A stretch of DNA of 61,540 nucleotides from Bacilli bacterium (GCA_017404555.1 JAFRCD010000003.1:1-61540); one strand, 5' to 3'. Counted from the stretch's first letter, positions 1 to 9,454 are shown. Notes: generated by a model from the sequence alone, not told the origin. A program made the numbers and translations.

Positions 1-647
1 TATTTCTTTTGTTCCTTTTCTAGAGCTTTAGAAGCTTTATTTACTATCATATCTCTATCTATTAATGTTAGTAAAAGTAAGATAAATAGAAGCACAATTA
101 ATACAAGTAAAGTAATAACAATATAATTAGTCTTCTCTACTTTTTTAATAGTTGTATCTAAATACGTATTAGTCATATACTTATCAAAGTTCTTTTCATT
201 TAATTTAACTTTATTATCATTAGGTAAAAAGTTCTTATAATTCTTAAGAGTTAATTCTTTTAACTTGTTACTAATTATCTGCGGATATCCTTTTACAATT
301 AATGGTTTTTGTTTTTCTTTTGTTCTCTCGTAAGAATAATCTATTATTGGTTTATACTTTTTATAATCCTTTTTAGAAATCGCTATTAAATAAGAGCGAT
401 ATACCTTGTTCTTATCTTCTACTATTACAAAATGAATCTGTTTATTATCAATCTTCGCAAAAGCTTCACTCATTTTAGAAATAGTTAGTGATGTCTTATT
501 AGTAGTACTGATAACTTTATCCCAAGCAACTTCTTTTTTATCACTCATATATAATTTATAAGCTGAGAAGAATAAAATTCCCATTACCAGCAAATAAACT
601 ATACAGAAGAATATCTTTGTATATAAACGTAATTTCTTTTTTGGCAT
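1..647 (-). CDS. Membrane protein of unknown function, cut by the window edge
   Basis: I translated this frame by hand; it is open from an ATG at 647 to base 1, so at least 215 codons are present and the C-terminus is missing. The product has a short basic N-terminus (MPKKKLRLYTK), a membrane segment at about residues 11-30, an extracytoplasmic stretch of about 140 residues rich in Lys and Tyr, and a second membrane segment at about 172-193 (ITLLVLIVLLFILLLLTLI), followed by a charged, probably helical region (KASKALEKEQKK). Two membrane spans around an external domain, then a cytoplasmic tail, resembles a sensor or an envelope assembly protein, but I recognise no domain. The upstream GGTGGTGGT is a weak ribosome site. 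Function unknown. Confidence 0.75.
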   Translation of the reverse strand, partial: MPKKKLRLYTKIFFCIVYLLVMGILFFSAYKLYMSDKKEVAWDKVISTTNKTSLTISKMSEAFAKIDNKQIHFVIVEDKNKVYRSYLIAISKKDYKKYKPIIDYSYERTKEKQKPLIVKGYPQIISNKLKELTLKNYKNFLPNDNKVKLNEKNFDKYMTNTYLDTTIKKVEKTNYIVITLLVLIVLLFILLLLTLIDRDMIVNKASKALEKEQKK

Positions 648-681
648 AGTACCACCACCACTCTCTTTTTATTTTACCACA

Positions 682-2826
682 TTAGTCAATTAAAGAAAGA
701 CTAACTTTTTCTTTTTCTTTATTAATATCTATTACATGACAAGTTACAATATCACCGACTGATAGAATATCTGATGGATGCTTAACAAAACTATTAGACA
801 TTTTTGATATATGAACTAAACCATCTTCATGTAATCCAATATCAATAAAAGCCCCAAAATCAACAACATTACGAACAGTACCTTGTAATTTCTCACCAAT
901 ATGAAGATCATCAATAGTAAGAATATCACTCTTTAAAATTGGTTTAGGCATATCATCACGAGGATCTCTATCAGGTGCCTTTAAAGCATCAATAATGTCT
1001 TTTAAAGTATATTCATCAATAGCTAATTCCCGAGCCTTTTCTAATAGATTTATTTCGTCTAATTTTTCTTTTAATTTAGTTGTACCTATATCACTAGTAG
1101 TTAAATCTAAAGACTTCAATAATTTTTCTGTTTTCTCATAACTTTCAGGATGAATTCTTGTCTTATCTAGAGCATTATCACCATCAACTATTCTAATGAA
1201 ACCAATGGCTTGTTCATAAACTTTCGTAGTTACTCCTTTAACTTCTTTTATCTCTTCTCTAGACTTATATTTACCTAAAGCTTCCCTCGTCTTAAGTATT
1301 TCTTCAATCACTTTTTTACTTAATCCAGATATATAGGAAAGAATAGAGAAAGATGCAGTATTAATATTAACTCCTACTCTATTAACTGTCTTTTCTACAA
1401 CAAAGGTTAAAGCTTCATCCAGTTTTTTAGGTGTTACGTCATGTTGATATAGACCTACACCTATACTTTTAGGATCAATCTTGACTAGTTCTGACAAAGC
1501 ATCTTGTAATCTTCTACCAATACTAATAGCACTCCTTTTTTCAACAGTTAAATTAGGGAATTCAGCAATAGCTAATTTAGAAGCAGAATATACAGAAGCC
1601 CCTGCTTCATTGACAATAATATAATCAACTTTTCTTTTAGCATCTTTAATAGCATCCGCTACAAACTTCTCTGATTCTCGAGACGCTGTTCCATTACCAA
1701 TCGCAATAACATCAATATCATATTTTTCAATTAAATCTAATAGTATCTTCTTTGATTCTTCTATTTTTAAATGGGGTTCCGTTGGATAGATAACTTCTAT
1801 TTTTAAGACATTTCCTTTAGGATCTAAGACCGCTAATTTACAACCTGTTCTAAAAGCCGGATCAAACCCAAGTACTACTTTTTCTTTAATTGGTGGCGTT
1901 AAAAGTAAGTGTTCTAAATTATCTTTAAAATTATCAATTGATACATCCTCAGCCTTTTCTTTTAATTCACTTCTTATTTCCCTTTCAACACTAGGTAAGA
2001 TTAATCTTTTTAAACCATCTTTAATTGCTTCTTTGACCACATTAACTACAAATGATTCATTATTCTTAATCTTTCTTTTTTCAATAAATTCTTCTATCCT
2101 ATCAACATCATAATCTAAAGAAACAGTTATTACCTTTTCTTTTTCAGCCCTATTAATGGCCATAATACGATGTGGTTTAATATACTTAATCATTTCATTA
2201 TAGTCATAGTACATCTCATATACTTTATGTTCATCCTTAGCACTTTTCTTTAACTTAGTAATAATTGTTCCATTTTTATAAATAAAATTACGGATATATT
2301 TTCTAATACCGGCATCATCACTAATCCATTCACTGATGATGTAAGAAGCATTTTCGATAGCCATATCCGTAGAAGTTACTTCTTCATTCAAATACTTTCT
2401 AGCTAATTCTTCTAAAGAACCAGTAGTTGGGAAAGCCATAATTTGTTTAGCTAAAGGCTCTAATCCCATCTTAATAGCAGCACTAGCTTTAGTCTTTTTC
2501 TTTTCTTTATAAGGGCGATATAAATCTTCTACTTCAACTAATTTCTCACACTTTAAAATAGCGTTCTTTAATTCATCAGTAAGCATTCCTTTTTCAGCAA
2601 TAAGTCTAATAACATCTTCCTTGCGATTAAAGAGATTTTCTTGATAAAGATAGACTTCCTCTATTTTTTTAATTACTTCTTCATCAAGACCATTAGTCGC
2701 CTCTTTCCGATATCTAGCAATAAAAGGTACAGTATTACCATCACCTAATAGCTTTAATACTGCCTGTACCTGCTTTATGGTTATACCTAAATCCTTACTA
2801 ATATTTTCAATTATCAAGTCATTCAT
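682..2826 (-). CDS. tex: Tex-family S1 RNA-binding transcription accessory protein
   Basis: This 714-aa product has the Tex layout (YdcI/YhgF family): an N-terminal helical Tex domain (about 1-190), a central region, a YqgF/RuvC-like nuclease fold (about 315-450, beginning VVLGFDPAFRTGCKLAVLD), helix-hairpin-helix repeats (about 480-560, NINTASFSILSYISGLSKK) and a C-terminal S1 RNA-binding domain (about 635-705, LQGTVRNVVDFGAFIDIGLH). Length fits the family (about 720 aa). Tex proteins bind nucleic acid and affect transcription and stress tolerance; the exact role is unsettled. The ATG at 2826 has GAGGTG five bases upstream. The gene appears monocistronic, downstream of the 3D-domain gene's terminator. 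Confidence 0.95.
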   Translation of the reverse strand: MNDLIIENISKDLGITIKQVQAVLKLLGDGNTVPFIARYRKEATNGLDEEVIKKIEEVYLYQENLFNRKEDVIRLIAEKGMLTDELKNAILKCEKLVEVEDLYRPYKEKKKTKASAAIKMGLEPLAKQIMAFPTTGSLEELARKYLNEEVTSTDMAIENASYIISEWISDDAGIRKYIRNFIYKNGTIITKLKKSAKDEHKVYEMYYDYNEMIKYIKPHRIMAINRAEKEKVITVSLDYDVDRIEEFIEKRKIKNNESFVVNVVKEAIKDGLKRLILPSVEREIRSELKEKAEDVSIDNFKDNLEHLLLTPPIKEKVVLGFDPAFRTGCKLAVLDPKGNVLKIEVIYPTEPHLKIEESKKILLDLIEKYDIDVIAIGNGTASRESEKFVADAIKDAKRKVDYIIVNEAGASVYSASKLAIAEFPNLTVEKRSAISIGRRLQDALSELVKIDPKSIGVGLYQHDVTPKKLDEALTFVVEKTVNRVGVNINTASFSILSYISGLSKKVIEEILKTREALGKYKSREEIKEVKGVTTKVYEQAIGFIRIVDGDNALDKTRIHPESYEKTEKLLKSLDLTTSDIGTTKLKEKLDEINLLEKARELAIDEYTLKDIIDALKAPDRDPRDDMPKPILKSDILTIDDLHIGEKLQGTVRNVVDFGAFIDIGLHEDGLVHISKMSNSFVKHPSDILSVGDIVTCHVIDINKEKEKVSLSLID

Positions 2827-2851
2827 AATTACACCTCTATATTATTCTAAC

Positions 2852-2886
2852 AAAATAAAAATAAAGTTTAAAGCTAAACTTTATTT
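2852..2886 (-). terminator. Terminator of the 3D-domain gene
   Basis: An 11-bp perfect inverted repeat (2860-2870 with 2875-2885, loop of four) is followed on the minus strand by a T-rich tract (TTTTTATTTTG). The stop codon of the 2881-3546 gene lies inside the stem, a layout seen repeatedly in this window. Confidence 0.8.
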
Positions 2887-3546
2887 ATATCCTTCTCTTA
2901 TTATTTCAAAAGTAACATTATAGGAAACCATGAAGGCTGCGGCCTTAGCTTCTGATTCAAAGGCTAAGTCAAATAAATGCTTTTTACCAATACCTACACC
3001 AGAACCTCGGTCTAGAACTATCGCTAAGAAAGTTCCAATCTTAGAGTTCTTAACTCGAACTATACTTCCAAAAGGAATTGATCTATCTCCTGCTACTATT
3101 CTTACCCGACCATATTTGGTATCTGGATAATAAATATTACCATTTCGCAAATCCCAACCAGTTGAAGTTTTACCACTGCAACCCTTACAATCAGGACCAT
3201 AGCCACTAAGACTACCTTTTAATGTTCTAATAACATCTGGTTTAGGATCTGGTTTTGGTGGAGTTGGAGGCGGAGTAGGTTTTACCTCTTCCTTCTTAGG
3301 TTCTATTTTAGTAGGTTCTTTAGTAGTTACTGTACTAACCTTTTTCTCCTTATTTTCTTTGACATCTTTTTGACTATTTTTCTTTTCTTCCTTTACAACT
3401 TTTTTGACTGGTAAAACAGAACTATTTACATATCTAATTTCCTGTAAAGTGTCAATTTGGTCATTCTGAAGAGCCTCTGTCTTTACTACGACAGCGGGTA
3501 TAACCAGTAATATCAATATGTTTACTAGTACAATAATTTTTTTCAT
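2881..3546 (-). CDS. Secreted 3D-domain (double-psi beta-barrel) protein
   Basis: The 221-aa product starts with a signal peptide or N-terminal anchor (MKKIIVLVNILILLVIPAVV), continues with a Lys/Glu/Pro-rich linker (about 45-108, ending in PTPPPTPPKPDPKPD) and ends in a 3D domain (about 110-221). The domain shows LSGYGPDCKGCSGKTSTG, then IPFGSIVRVK and the acidic stretch DRGSGVGIGKKHLFDLAF, equivalent to the Asp-rich core of the 3D/MltA-like fold found in Bacillus YabE/YocH wall proteins. Members are wall-associated and linked to peptidoglycan remodelling; lytic activity here is inference. The ribosome site GAGGAG lies within the 3' arm of a long hairpin (3552-3591), so translation may be structure-controlled. 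Confidence 0.85.
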   Translation of the reverse strand: MKKIIVLVNILILLVIPAVVVKTEALQNDQIDTLQEIRYVNSSVLPVKKVVKEEKKNSQKDVKENKEKKVSTVTTKEPTKIEPKKEEVKPTPPPTPPKPDPKPDVIRTLKGSLSGYGPDCKGCSGKTSTGWDLRNGNIYYPDTKYGRVRIVAGDRSIPFGSIVRVKNSKIGTFLAIVLDRGSGVGIGKKHLFDLAFESEAKAAAFMVSYNVTFEIIREGYK

Positions 3547-3551
3547 ACTAA

Positions 3552-3591
3552 AAACTCCTCACAATAATTTTACCATTATTGAGAGGAGTTT
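3552..3591 (-). promoter_or_regulatory. Long hairpin: terminator-like and masking the ribosome site of the 3D gene
   Basis: Arms 3552-3560 plus 3562-3568 pair with 3583-3591 plus 3575-3581, giving 16 base pairs with one A/A mismatch and a six-base loop. On the minus strand the stem ends in GAGGAGTTTTT. That stretch is at once the 3' arm, the T-run expected of a terminator for the upstream gene (3626-4405), and the Shine-Dalgarno of the 3D gene eight bases before its ATG. Confidence 0.65.
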
Positions 3592-3625
3592 ACAATACAT
3601 ATATTTTTTAAATTTGTAAAGTGAT

Positions 3626-4405
3626 TTACTCTTTCTTGTTACAACGATATTCAGCCTTAACCATCTCTTTGTTTACCTTATCAATGTTTTCATTGAAGTC
3701 GAATTTTGGATATGTTCCGCCAGCTTCGGCGAAATCAGGGCCTAATTCTTTAGAATCAAAGTTTTCATAATCTATTTTTTCCGTTTGAACTATTTTTCCA
3801 TCACTTTGATTACACTTGATTTCAATACCTTTTAGGGATACCACTGCCGTACTGACAGCATCACACCTATCCATAACTAGTTTTAGTTTTTCTTCATCAT
3901 CGTTCTCAGTAACAAAAGTCATATCAACTCTTTTTAATTTATTATCAGCAAAAGAAAACCTTGCTTCTATTTCCTTACTTCCTGATCGACTCTTATTCTT
4001 ATAATTACAAACTAGAGTACCAGTCGTTATCTGTTCTGTCTCTTCTTTGTTGTTCATGCTTTCTAAATACTTAGTTATATCGGGTAAGAAAAACGCTACT
4101 CCCCATAATATAATAAACAGAATAATCAATAGAAATATTCTTAATTTACCGCCTTTACGTGGTTCTTCTGGTAGTGGTTGCTTTGGCTTTGGTGTTTCAA
4201 CTTTAGCAGGAGCCGGTTGGCTTGCGGGTGTTGGAGCAGCAGGTTGGCTTGGTACAGGCTGTGGTGTTGAAGGGGCCACTGCATTATTAGCTGGTGCTGG
4301 TTGAGTACTAGCTGGTACCTCCTCCTTTTGAGCAACAGTCTCTACTTTAGGAGCACTATTCTCCACTACTTCTAAAACTTCTGTTTTTTCTTCATTATTA
4401 TTCAC
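3626..4405 (-). CDS. Single-span membrane protein with a Pro/Ala-rich cytoplasmic region, function unknown
   Basis: The 259-aa product starts at GTG (4405), seven bases after AGGAGAT. Residues 1-90 are low-complexity, first Glu-rich and then a Pro/Ala/Gln-rich tract (repeats of the type APTPASQPAPA). A short basic segment (PRKGGKLR) precedes a membrane span at about 91-109 (IFLLIILFIILWGVAFFLP), so the positive-inside rule puts the Pro-rich part in the cytoplasm and about 150 residues outside. The external part carries four cysteines (CNYKNKS, CDAVS, CNQSD, CNKKE) that could form disulfides. I recognise no family. It follows the rpe operon by 35 bases and may be its last gene. Confidence 0.75.
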   Translation of the reverse strand: MNNNEEKTEVLEVVENSAPKVETVAQKEEVPASTQPAPANNAVAPSTPQPVPSQPAAPTPASQPAPAKVETPKPKQPLPEEPRKGGKLRIFLLIILFIILWGVAFFLPDITKYLESMNNKEETEQITTGTLVCNYKNKSRSGSKEIEARFSFADNKLKRVDMTFVTENDDEEKLKLVMDRCDAVSTAVVSLKGIEIKCNQSDGKIVQTEKIDYENFDSKELGPDFAEAGGTYPKFDFNENIDKVNKEMVKAEYRCNKKE

Positions 4406-4440
4406 ACTACCATCTCCTATTATATATATTGTAGCATATC

Positions 4441-5070
4441 TTATTTTCTTAAGCTATCAATTTTTTCTTGAAAATGATCACTATTAGTAATATAGCTACC
4501 AGCGACTAAAATATCCGCCTTCTTACAGTTTATATAACTCTTATCATTTATTCCCCCATCAACACTAATTAAAGCGTTAGAATTGTGCTCTTTTAAGAGC
4601 TTTCGCAATTCATCTATCTTTTTCTTAGTATCCTTAATAAACTCTTGTCCCCCCTCACCAGGGTATACTGACATAACTAAAATTAAATCTAAAAGAGGTA
4701 AATAAGGAACTAATTCTTTAACCTCAGTATCTGGTGAAATAGCTAATCCACATTTTATAGCGTACTTCTTTATAAGTTCTAAGCACTTAATAATATTAGT
4801 ACCTGATTCAATATGAAAAGTTATATATTCAGTGTTTAAAGCCGCATATTTGGGAATTAATTTCTCTGGCTTTTTCACCATTAGGTGAACATCTAATCGT
4901 TTAGAAGTAAAGCGATAAATATTACGCATTTCTTTAAATGGCATGGTCTTGTTTTTAACAAATTTGCCATCCATGATATCAACATGAATAAAATCAACAT
5001 CGGTATCATTTAGAACTCGTAAATCTCTACCTATATCTTTACTACTTAAAAATGATGCTGAAACTAACAA
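4441..5070 (-). CDS. rpe: Ribulose-phosphate 3-epimerase
   Basis: This 209-aa TIM-barrel enzyme interconverts ribulose 5-phosphate and xylulose 5-phosphate in the pentose phosphate pathway. Family motifs are visible: HVDIMDGKFV (metal-binding His and Asp), DVHLMVKKPE, MSVYPGEGGQEF and the phosphate-binding ISVDGGIN. Length is close to the usual 215-225 aa. The start appears to be TTG at 5070, with AGGTGAT five bases upstream and only four bases after the rsgA stop. The order rlmN-prpC-prkC-rsgA-rpe is the B. subtilis order. Its product feeds the phosphoketolase encoded at 24701-27016. Confidence 0.96.
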   Translation of the reverse strand: MLVSASFLSSKDIGRDLRVLNDTDVDFIHVDIMDGKFVKNKTMPFKEMRNIYRFTSKRLDVHLMVKKPEKLIPKYAALNTEYITFHIESGTNIIKCLELIKKYAIKCGLAISPDTEVKELVPYLPLLDLILVMSVYPGEGGQEFIKDTKKKIDELRKLLKEHNSNALISVDGGINDKSYINCKKADILVAGSYITNSDHFQEKIDSLRK

Positions 5071-5074
5071 GTTA

Positions 5075-5905
5075 TCACCTCTTTTTTATTAAACTTAGAT
5101 AATTAACATATCGCTCTGGTAAAATCTTACCAGTAGATACTGCTTTTTTAACCTGACACTCTTTCTCATTAACATGCCTACAGTCTTTATATTCACAAGT
5201 AAATTCTTTAAACTCTCTAAAGGCTTCCCGAATATCTTCTTCAGCAAAATCAGCAAACTCTAAAGCTGAAAAACCTGGAGTATCAAATACTTGTCCCCCA
5301 CAAAGAGAGAATACTTCAACTACTCTTGTAGTATGACGTCCTCTTCCTAAAGCTTTAGATACTTCGCCTGTTTTCAATGAAAAGTTCGGTTCTAATTTAT
5401 TCAAAAGGGTTGATTTACCAGCACCCGTTTGACCAACAAAGACACTTATCTTCCCTTTTAAAACTTTCTTTATTTCTTCTATATCTGTATTATACAAAAT
5501 TTTATAACCAATACTTGCATAATACTTCAAATATTTATCAATTTCTTGAAATTCTTCTTCAGTTAATAAATCCTTTTTAGTGATACAAATTATTGGTTTT
5601 ACTTTCTTTAACTCCATCAAAACCAATAATTTATCTAACAGATTAAGAGAAAAATCAGGTAATTTTAAACTAGTAATAATAAGGGCCTGATTAACATTAG
5701 CTACTTTAGGTCTTTTAAACTCATTATCCCGTGGTAATATCTTTTCAATTACTCTTTTATCTTCATCGTAATCAACTCGATCACCAACTAAAGGAGTTAG
5801 ACCTTCTTTTCTGAACCTTCCCCGACATTTACATATCAAGACCTCATTACCAGTTAAAACACTATAATCATTACTCTCAATTTTGACTATTTGTCCTTTT
5901 TTCAT
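5075..5905 (-). CDS. rsgA: Ribosome small-subunit maturation GTPase RsgA
   Basis: The 276-aa product is the circularly permuted GTPase RsgA (YloQ/CpgA), a late 30S assembly factor. It shows an N-terminal OB fold (about 1-65), then the permuted G domain with ITKKDL (G4), VGQTGAGKSTLLNKL (P-loop) and FDTPGF (G3), and a C-terminal zinc site of the form C-x4-C-x-H-x5-C (CEYKDCRHVNEKEC). The ATG overlaps the prkC stop as TAATG and has no clear ribosome site of its own, so translation is probably coupled to prkC. In B. subtilis this GTPase is a PrkC substrate; the same link here is inference. Confidence 0.96.
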   Translation of the reverse strand: MKKGQIVKIESNDYSVLTGNEVLICKCRGRFRKEGLTPLVGDRVDYDEDKRVIEKILPRDNEFKRPKVANVNQALIITSLKLPDFSLNLLDKLLVLMELKKVKPIICITKKDLLTEEEFQEIDKYLKYYASIGYKILYNTDIEEIKKVLKGKISVFVGQTGAGKSTLLNKLEPNFSLKTGEVSKALGRGRHTTRVVEVFSLCGGQVFDTPGFSALEFADFAEEDIREAFREFKEFTCEYKDCRHVNEKECQVKKAVSTGKILPERYVNYLSLIKKR

Positions 5906-7668
5906 TACTCAGTTGGTTCCGTTTCTGGTTCTTTATCTTTATCAGATTGACCACTATCGGGTTTCTTCTCTTCTTTTTTCTCAACTGGTTTCTTAGCAAT
6001 TTCTACTTTTAATGTTTTAACACTAGACATTGCGGTATTTGGAGAAACACTTTGAGAAACTACTTTTCCTGGTTCATAAGCCGTTGTTTCTACTTCATCA
6101 TAAGTAAGCGCTATATTATACTTACGACAGAACTCTTGAACATCAGCTAAACTCCAGCCGCCATTTTTCATATCTGGGAATTTTTCATCAATGTTAGGTA
6201 TGTATAGAGTTATCTTCGCACCCTTCTTTACTTTAGTACCTGGTTCAATTGATTGATCAATAATCAAATCTTCTTTGTCTTTATAAAGACTTCCGTCTTC
6301 AACATCTTTCTTTTCTATTGTAACTTTTAAACCATACATATTCTTAAGTAAAGTCTCTACTTCAATATAATTCTTACCTGTATAATCTTTTATCTTATAT
6401 TTCTTAACTCCATCAGATTTATATAAAGTAATAGTACTCTTACTCTTAATCTTTTTACCCTTAGTAGGATCAGTTTTTACAATCTTCCCTTTCGCAATCT
6501 TACTATCATTGATTGTCTTAACTTTAATTCTTCCTCTAAAGCCCTTATCTTTCAATTCACTCTTAGCTTCACCAATCGTCATATTCTTAAGATTAGGAAC
6601 CTTTATTTCTTTACCTCCAGTTAATGCTGGCCATATAAAGAAGATAAATAATAGGATTAATACTATTCCACCTAAAACACAAGATAGAATAATTATTAGC
6701 TTCTTGTTTTTCTTTTCATCTTCATCCTCTATTTTCTCCGCTAATTGTTCCTCATCATCTTCTATTTGTTCAAGTTTACGAACTGCTTTAGCATTTTCTT
6801 CTGTCTCTGGATAAGGATAAATATATGGTTCTTCATTCATCCTTTCATCATCTAAAGCCGTAAGTAAATCCCTATGCATTTCTTTAACATCATCATATCT
6901 ATTCTTAGGATTTTTAGCTGTAGCTTTTAAGATAATATTTTCAATACTTTGTGGAATAGCAGAATTCTCTTCCATTAAATTAGGAAGTGGATCTTTCATA
7001 TGTTTTAAAGCTATTTCTACAGCATTTTCCCCCTTAAATGGAAGTCTACCACTTAAAAGTTCATAAAAGATAATTCCTAATGAATAAATATCACTCTTAA
7101 TAGTTGATCCCTTACCAGCAGCTTGTTCTGGTGGTAAGTAATGAACACTACCCATAACACTATTAGTCTGAGTAAGCTGGGTAGAATTTAAGGCCATCGC
7201 AATTCCAAAATCAGTAATTTTTACTTGACCATCATCTTCAATCATAATATTTTGTGGTTTTAAATCACGATGAATAATATATGAATCATGGGCATGAGCC
7301 ATACCATCAGTAAGTTGAAGCATAATATCAATAGCTTCTGATAGAGTTAATTTTCCTCTTTTCTTAAGCAATTGTTTTAGAGTAATTCCTTCAATATACT
7401 CCATAACAATATAGTACATTCCATCGTCTTCACCAACATCGTACATCTCCACAATATTTGGATGAGACAAAGAGGATGCTGAAAGAGCTTCTCTTTGGAA
7501 ACGTCTAACAAACTTCTCATCGTTAGCTAGATCTCCTCTTAGAATCTTAATGGCTACTTTACGATCTAGAATTTCATCATATCCTAGATAAACATTAGCC
7601 ATTCCTCCTTCACCAATATTCCTAATTATTTCATAACGATCATTAATTCTCTGTCCCTTAGCTATCAT
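5905..7668 (-). CDS. prkC: PASTA-domain serine/threonine kinase PrkC
   Basis: I choose ATG 7668 (587 aa): it is eight bases after AGGAAGG, whereas an in-frame GTG at 7677 sits too close to it. The cytoplasmic kinase domain (about 10-270) has the Gly loop GEGGMANVYLG, catalytic Lys in VAIKIL, HRDLKPQNIM and DFGIA. A charged juxtamembrane linker leads to one membrane span (about 325-346), then three PASTA repeats (starting near VPNLKNM, KIKDYTGK and FPDMKNG) and an acidic/Lys-rich tail. PASTA repeats bind muropeptides or lipid II, and the kinase controls wall synthesis, division and, in spore formers, germination. It overlaps its phosphatase prpC by about 11 bases. Confidence 0.96.
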   Translation of the reverse strand: MIAKGQRINDRYEIIRNIGEGGMANVYLGYDEILDRKVAIKILRGDLANDEKFVRRFQREALSASSLSHPNIVEMYDVGEDDGMYYIVMEYIEGITLKQLLKKRGKLTLSEAIDIMLQLTDGMAHAHDSYIIHRDLKPQNIMIEDDGQVKITDFGIAMALNSTQLTQTNSVMGSVHYLPPEQAAGKGSTIKSDIYSLGIIFYELLSGRLPFKGENAVEIALKHMKDPLPNLMEENSAIPQSIENIILKATAKNPKNRYDDVKEMHRDLLTALDDERMNEEPYIYPYPETEENAKAVRKLEQIEDDEEQLAEKIEDEDEKKNKKLIIILSCVLGGIVLILLFIFFIWPALTGGKEIKVPNLKNMTIGEAKSELKDKGFRGRIKVKTINDSKIAKGKIVKTDPTKGKKIKSKSTITLYKSDGVKKYKIKDYTGKNYIEVETLLKNMYGLKVTIEKKDVEDGSLYKDKEDLIIDQSIEPGTKVKKGAKITLYIPNIDEKFPDMKNGGWSLADVQEFCRKYNIALTYDEVETTAYEPGKVVSQSVSPNTAMSSVKTLKVEIAKKPVEKKEEKKPDSGQSDKDKEPETEPTE

Positions 7669-8407
7669 GGCTGACACCTTCCTCTCGAATCAAATAAGCA
7701 ACCGAAATATTATCTGTCCCCCCACGATTATTAGCTTTTCTAATCAGTTTAATAACTTTATCTTCAATATCAGCATCTTCCAATAAAACATGTTCTATTT
7801 GTTCTTTCTCTAACATATTAGTAAGTCCATCACTACAAAGAAGTATTTCTGAAACATCCATATCACAATCAAAAACATCTATTTCAATCGGATCATTAGC
7901 ACCCAAAGCCTTCATCAAAACATTCTTTTTTGGATGTTCTTGAGCTTCTTCCCTAGTTAATTCTCCAGCTGAAACTAATAAATTAACCAAAGTATGATCA
8001 TATGTTACTTTGTGTAGTTTATCATCTTTCATCACAAAACCACTAGAGTCACCTATATTACCAAATAAGATATAATCTTTAGTAATAATAGCAATTACTA
8101 AAGTAGTTCCCATTCCTTTACTTTCAGGATGATCCTTTTCATGTTGAAAGATCAAAGTATTAATTTCTGTTACTGTATTTCGAAGCCAAGAAACAGCTTC
8201 ACTCTTGTCTAAATTTAAAAAAGTGTCATTGAAATGCTTTCCTAAATAACTAATCGCTATTGAAGAAGCTACTTCACCAGCAGAATGACCTCCCATACCA
8301 TCAGCAACCGCCATTAAATACTCCATATTAGTATTCTTAGTTATGATAACACTATCTTCATTATGATCTCTTACTTTACCAGGATCCGTTAAATAAAATG
8401 ATTTCAT
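7658..8407 (-). CDS. prpC: PP2C-type protein phosphatase PrpC (Stp)
   Basis: This 249-aa PPM phosphatase removes phosphate from PrkC and its substrates. The metal-binding motifs are all present: DPGKVRDHNEDS, VADGMGGHSAGEVAS, GNIGDSS, LLCSDGLTNML and GGTDNISV. Length is typical. ATG 8407 overlaps the rlmN stop as ATGA, with GGAAG upstream, and the 3' end overlaps prkC, so kinase and phosphatase are tightly co-translated. Soluble, Mn/Mg-dependent. Confidence 0.96.
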   Translation of the reverse strand: MKSFYLTDPGKVRDHNEDSVIITKNTNMEYLMAVADGMGGHSAGEVASSIAISYLGKHFNDTFLNLDKSEAVSWLRNTVTEINTLIFQHEKDHPESKGMGTTLVIAIITKDYILFGNIGDSSGFVMKDDKLHKVTYDHTLVNLLVSAGELTREEAQEHPKKNVLMKALGANDPIEIDVFDCDMDVSEILLCSDGLTNMLEKEQIEHVLLEDADIEDKVIKLIRKANNRGGTDNISVAYLIREEGVSHDS

Positions 8408-9423
8408 AAATCTTCCTTTCTACTTCGAAGCTGTCCACAAGCAGCCGAAATATTTCCCCCGAACTCACGACGGATTGTTACATTAATTCTATTCTTCTTT
8501 AGTATATCATAAAATTTGTTAATTTGCACTAAATTAGAGCGATTAAATTCTAAATTCTCAGTTTCGTTATAAGGTATCAAATTAACATAAGAATTAATCC
8601 CTTTAATTAATGATACTAATTCTAAAGCACATTCTTCACTATCATTAATATCTTTAAGCATAATATACTCAAAAGTAAGACGTCTATTAGTCTTTTCAGT
8701 ATATTCTTTTAAGACCTTCATTAAGTCTTTTAAAGGGTAAGCTTTATTAATAGGCATTAATTTACTACGCAACTCATCATTAGGAGCATGAAGTGATATA
8801 GCTAAATTAACTTGTAAATCAAGATTCATAAACTCTTTAATTTTAGGAATAATTCCACAAGTAGAAACTGTTATATGACGAGCACCTATTGCTAATCCTT
8901 TAGGATGATTAATTATTTTTATCATCTTAATAACATTATCATAATTATCAAAAGGTTCTCCAATACCCATAACTACTACATGAGAAATACGATCACCTAA
9001 ATCATCTTCTACTTGTAAGATTTGTCTAATCATTTCCCCAGTAGTTAAATCTCTTCTTTTCTTTAACCGACCACTCTCACAAAACTTACACCCCATATTA
9101 CAACCTACTTGAGATGATATACAAATACTATTACCATAGTCATGTTTCATTAAAACAGCCTCAATATAGTTACCATCATCAAGTTTAAATAAATATTTAT
9201 TAACATCACTATCACGTTCTATTTTTTCAACTTCTAAAAGAGCAATAGAAAAACAACTATTAAGTTTCTCTAACAGTTCTTTTTTAACATTAGTCATTTC
9301 TTCATAACTATTTACTTTATGAATATATAACCATTCCCATATTTGACTAGCATTATACTTTTTTCCACCATTATTTAAAATATATTCTTCTAGTTCTTCA
9401 AAAGAAAGATCATATATACTCAT
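8404..9423 (-). CDS. rlmN: Dual-specificity 23S rRNA/tRNA adenine-C2 methyltransferase RlmN
   Basis: The 339-aa radical SAM enzyme methylates C2 of A2503 in 23S rRNA and of A37 in some tRNAs. The cluster motif is C-x3-C-x2-C (CNMGCKFC), followed by GEPFDNYDN. The methyl-carrying cysteine is probably the one in SAACGQLR near the C-terminus. The start has AGGAAGTGG upstream. It opens the conserved operon rlmN-prpC-prkC-rsgA-rpe. The stop is TGA, which supports the standard genetic code. Confidence 0.96.
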   Translation of the reverse strand: MSIYDLSFEELEEYILNNGGKKYNASQIWEWLYIHKVNSYEEMTNVKKELLEKLNSCFSIALLEVEKIERDSDVNKYLFKLDDGNYIEAVLMKHDYGNSICISSQVGCNMGCKFCESGRLKKRRDLTTGEMIRQILQVEDDLGDRISHVVVMGIGEPFDNYDNVIKMIKIINHPKGLAIGARHITVSTCGIIPKIKEFMNLDLQVNLAISLHAPNDELRSKLMPINKAYPLKDLMKVLKEYTEKTNRRLTFEYIMLKDINDSEECALELVSLIKGINSYVNLIPYNETENLEFNRSNLVQINKFYDILKKNRINVTIRREFGGNISAACGQLRSRKEDL

Positions 9424-9454
9424 AACACCACTTCCTATAATCTATTTTACCACA

